From assembly GCA_029058455.1 (NCBI GenBank), contig JAIDXU010000366.1:1-6673 (forward strand): a stretch of DNA of 6,673 nucleotides, in the 5' to 3' direction. The notes under the pieces were generated by a model that had not been told where the DNA came from, searched no databases, and saw only the letters and a program-made list of their open reading frames with translations. The DNA is from Paramuribaculum sp. GTDB lineage: Bacteria > Bacteroidota > Bacteroidia > Bacteroidales > Muribaculaceae. The position numbers were made by a program, and so were the translations under genes. Shown here in pieces: positions 6,098 through 6,673 of this stretch (position 1 is the first letter of the stretch; each line of letters begins with the position of its first letter).

Positions 6098-6619
6098 GGT
6101 CATTTTGTAGCCAAGCGATTTAAGCTCCATGGCTACTCCCATCATATAGAGAGCCTTGATTGTGTCGCGATAGGCTTCGAGAGCCTGCGCGGTGGAGGGC
6201 TGTATGTGAGCAGCCATCAGGTCATGATAGGCTATCGAGGCACATTTGCTCACTCTGTCGGCTTCTTCCGAAGCCTCTTTCTCAGGCAGTCCGAGTATAT
6301 CTTCGAGAATATAATCGTCCATTGAGTCATAACCTCTTGCGTCGCGCAGTGAGTGGTAGATCTGTTCGCCGGTAAGGGCTGAATATTTTGTCCAGTCAAC
6401 ATCCCAGAACTTTGCCATGGCCATGCCGATAAACATTGGCCAGCCTATCGAGCTTACGGGATATTCGGCAAACTCCTTTAATCCGTCGGGCATATAGGCT
6501 TTTTCGATTGCGGGCCAGTATTCCTCAACGTCGATACATTCGGGAAAATAGCTGTCGATCAATCCCTCGGTTTCGAGGTGACGCTTCAGGTTGTCATAAA
6601 GATTCTGATAGAAACTCAT
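6083..6619 (-). CDS. Uncharacterised 178-residue protein
   Basis: I do not recognise a named domain, though it reads like a conserved Bacteroidales hypothetical protein. It has no signal peptide and no convincing membrane span, so it is likely cytoplasmic. It is acidic, rich in aromatic residues and methionine, and appears mostly helical. Notable patterns: an N-terminal FYQNLYDNLKRHLETEGLI (3-21); SYFPEC (23-28); a hydrophobic aromatic stretch around IGWPMFIGMAMAKFWDVDW (58-76), probably buried helix; RDARGYDSMDDYILED (92-107), whose charged spacing looks conserved; and a C-terminal helix with YMMGVAMELKSLGYKM. The ATG at 6619 is the chosen start; a -7-like sequence lies about 35 bases upstream and the first residues already look family-like. 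Codon use matches the neighbouring genes, so transfer is not suggested. It converges on prfC with a 17-base gap and has no visible operon partner in the window. Function is unknown. Confidence 0.8.
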   Translation of the reverse strand: MSFYQNLYDNLKRHLETEGLIDSYFPECIDVEEYWPAIEKAYMPDGLKEFAEYPVSSIGWPMFIGMAMAKFWDVDWTKYSALTGEQIYHSLRDARGYDSMDDYILEDILGLPEKEASEEADRVSKCASIAYHDLMAAHIQPSTAQALEAYRDTIKALYMMGVAMELKSLGYKMTKMGE

Positions 6620-6653
6620 ATCTTAAGTATTTTATTTTAGAAAATTCGGGTTG

Positions 6654-6661
6654 TAAAGTTA
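6654..6661 (-). promoter_or_regulatory. Putative -7 promoter element for the 178-residue protein gene
   Basis: On the minus strand this reads TAACTTTA, matching TAnnTTTG in all but the last base. Transcription would start near 6648-6650, leaving an AT-rich leader of about 30 bases before the ATG at 6619. The -33 region is at or beyond the window edge, so it cannot be judged. Confidence 0.35.
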
Positions 6662-6673
6662 GCGGTTTTATTA

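Overview
The window looks like ordinary chromosomal DNA from a Bacteroidales bacterium (phylum Bacteroidota). The signs are exact or near matches to the Bacteroidota -7 promoter element TAnnTTTG upstream of several genes, an absence of Shine-Dalgarno sequences before start codons, a lipoprotein resembling the Bacteroidota-specific GldB family, and a release factor 3 and a RadA that read like Bacteroides-type proteins. The roughly balanced base composition would suit a gut member such as the Muribaculaceae, but that placement is inference. I see no insertion sequence, phage gene, CRISPR array, rRNA or tRNA.

Layout from left to right. At the left edge is the first part of a minus-strand gene for a secreted protein; the window ends just where it appears to enter an N-acetylmuramoyl-L-alanine amidase domain. 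A 194-base AT-rich divergent intergenic region follows, with a promoter-like -7 element for the amidase and a perfect 15-base palindrome. Next is a plus-strand GldB-like lipoprotein gene. It ends 3 bases from the end of radA, which lies on the minus strand and is the second gene of a tight two-gene unit: SpoU/TrmH-family RNA methyltransferase, then radA, 7 bases apart.

The methyltransferase gene is separated by a short divergent region from a plus-strand pair, rfbD (dTDP-4-dehydrorhamnose reductase) and prfC (peptide chain release factor 3), both starting with GTG. That divergent region is the most interesting regulatory stretch. Two outward-facing -7 elements lie in the arms of a near-perfect inverted repeat, so the two promoters overlap. 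The methyltransferase transcript would have almost no leader, while rfbD would have a leader of about 85 bases that can fold. prfC meets, tail to tail, a conserved-looking uncharacterised 178-residue protein gene on the minus strand, which has its own promoter-like sequence at the right edge.

Functionally this is a mix of housekeeping genes: peptidoglycan hydrolysis, RNA modification, recombination and repair, rhamnose precursor synthesis and translation termination. I found no clear novel multi-gene system. The points worth a second look are the mirrored promoter, the foldable rfbD leader, the palindrome near the amidase promoter, the GldB-like protein and the unknown 178-residue protein.
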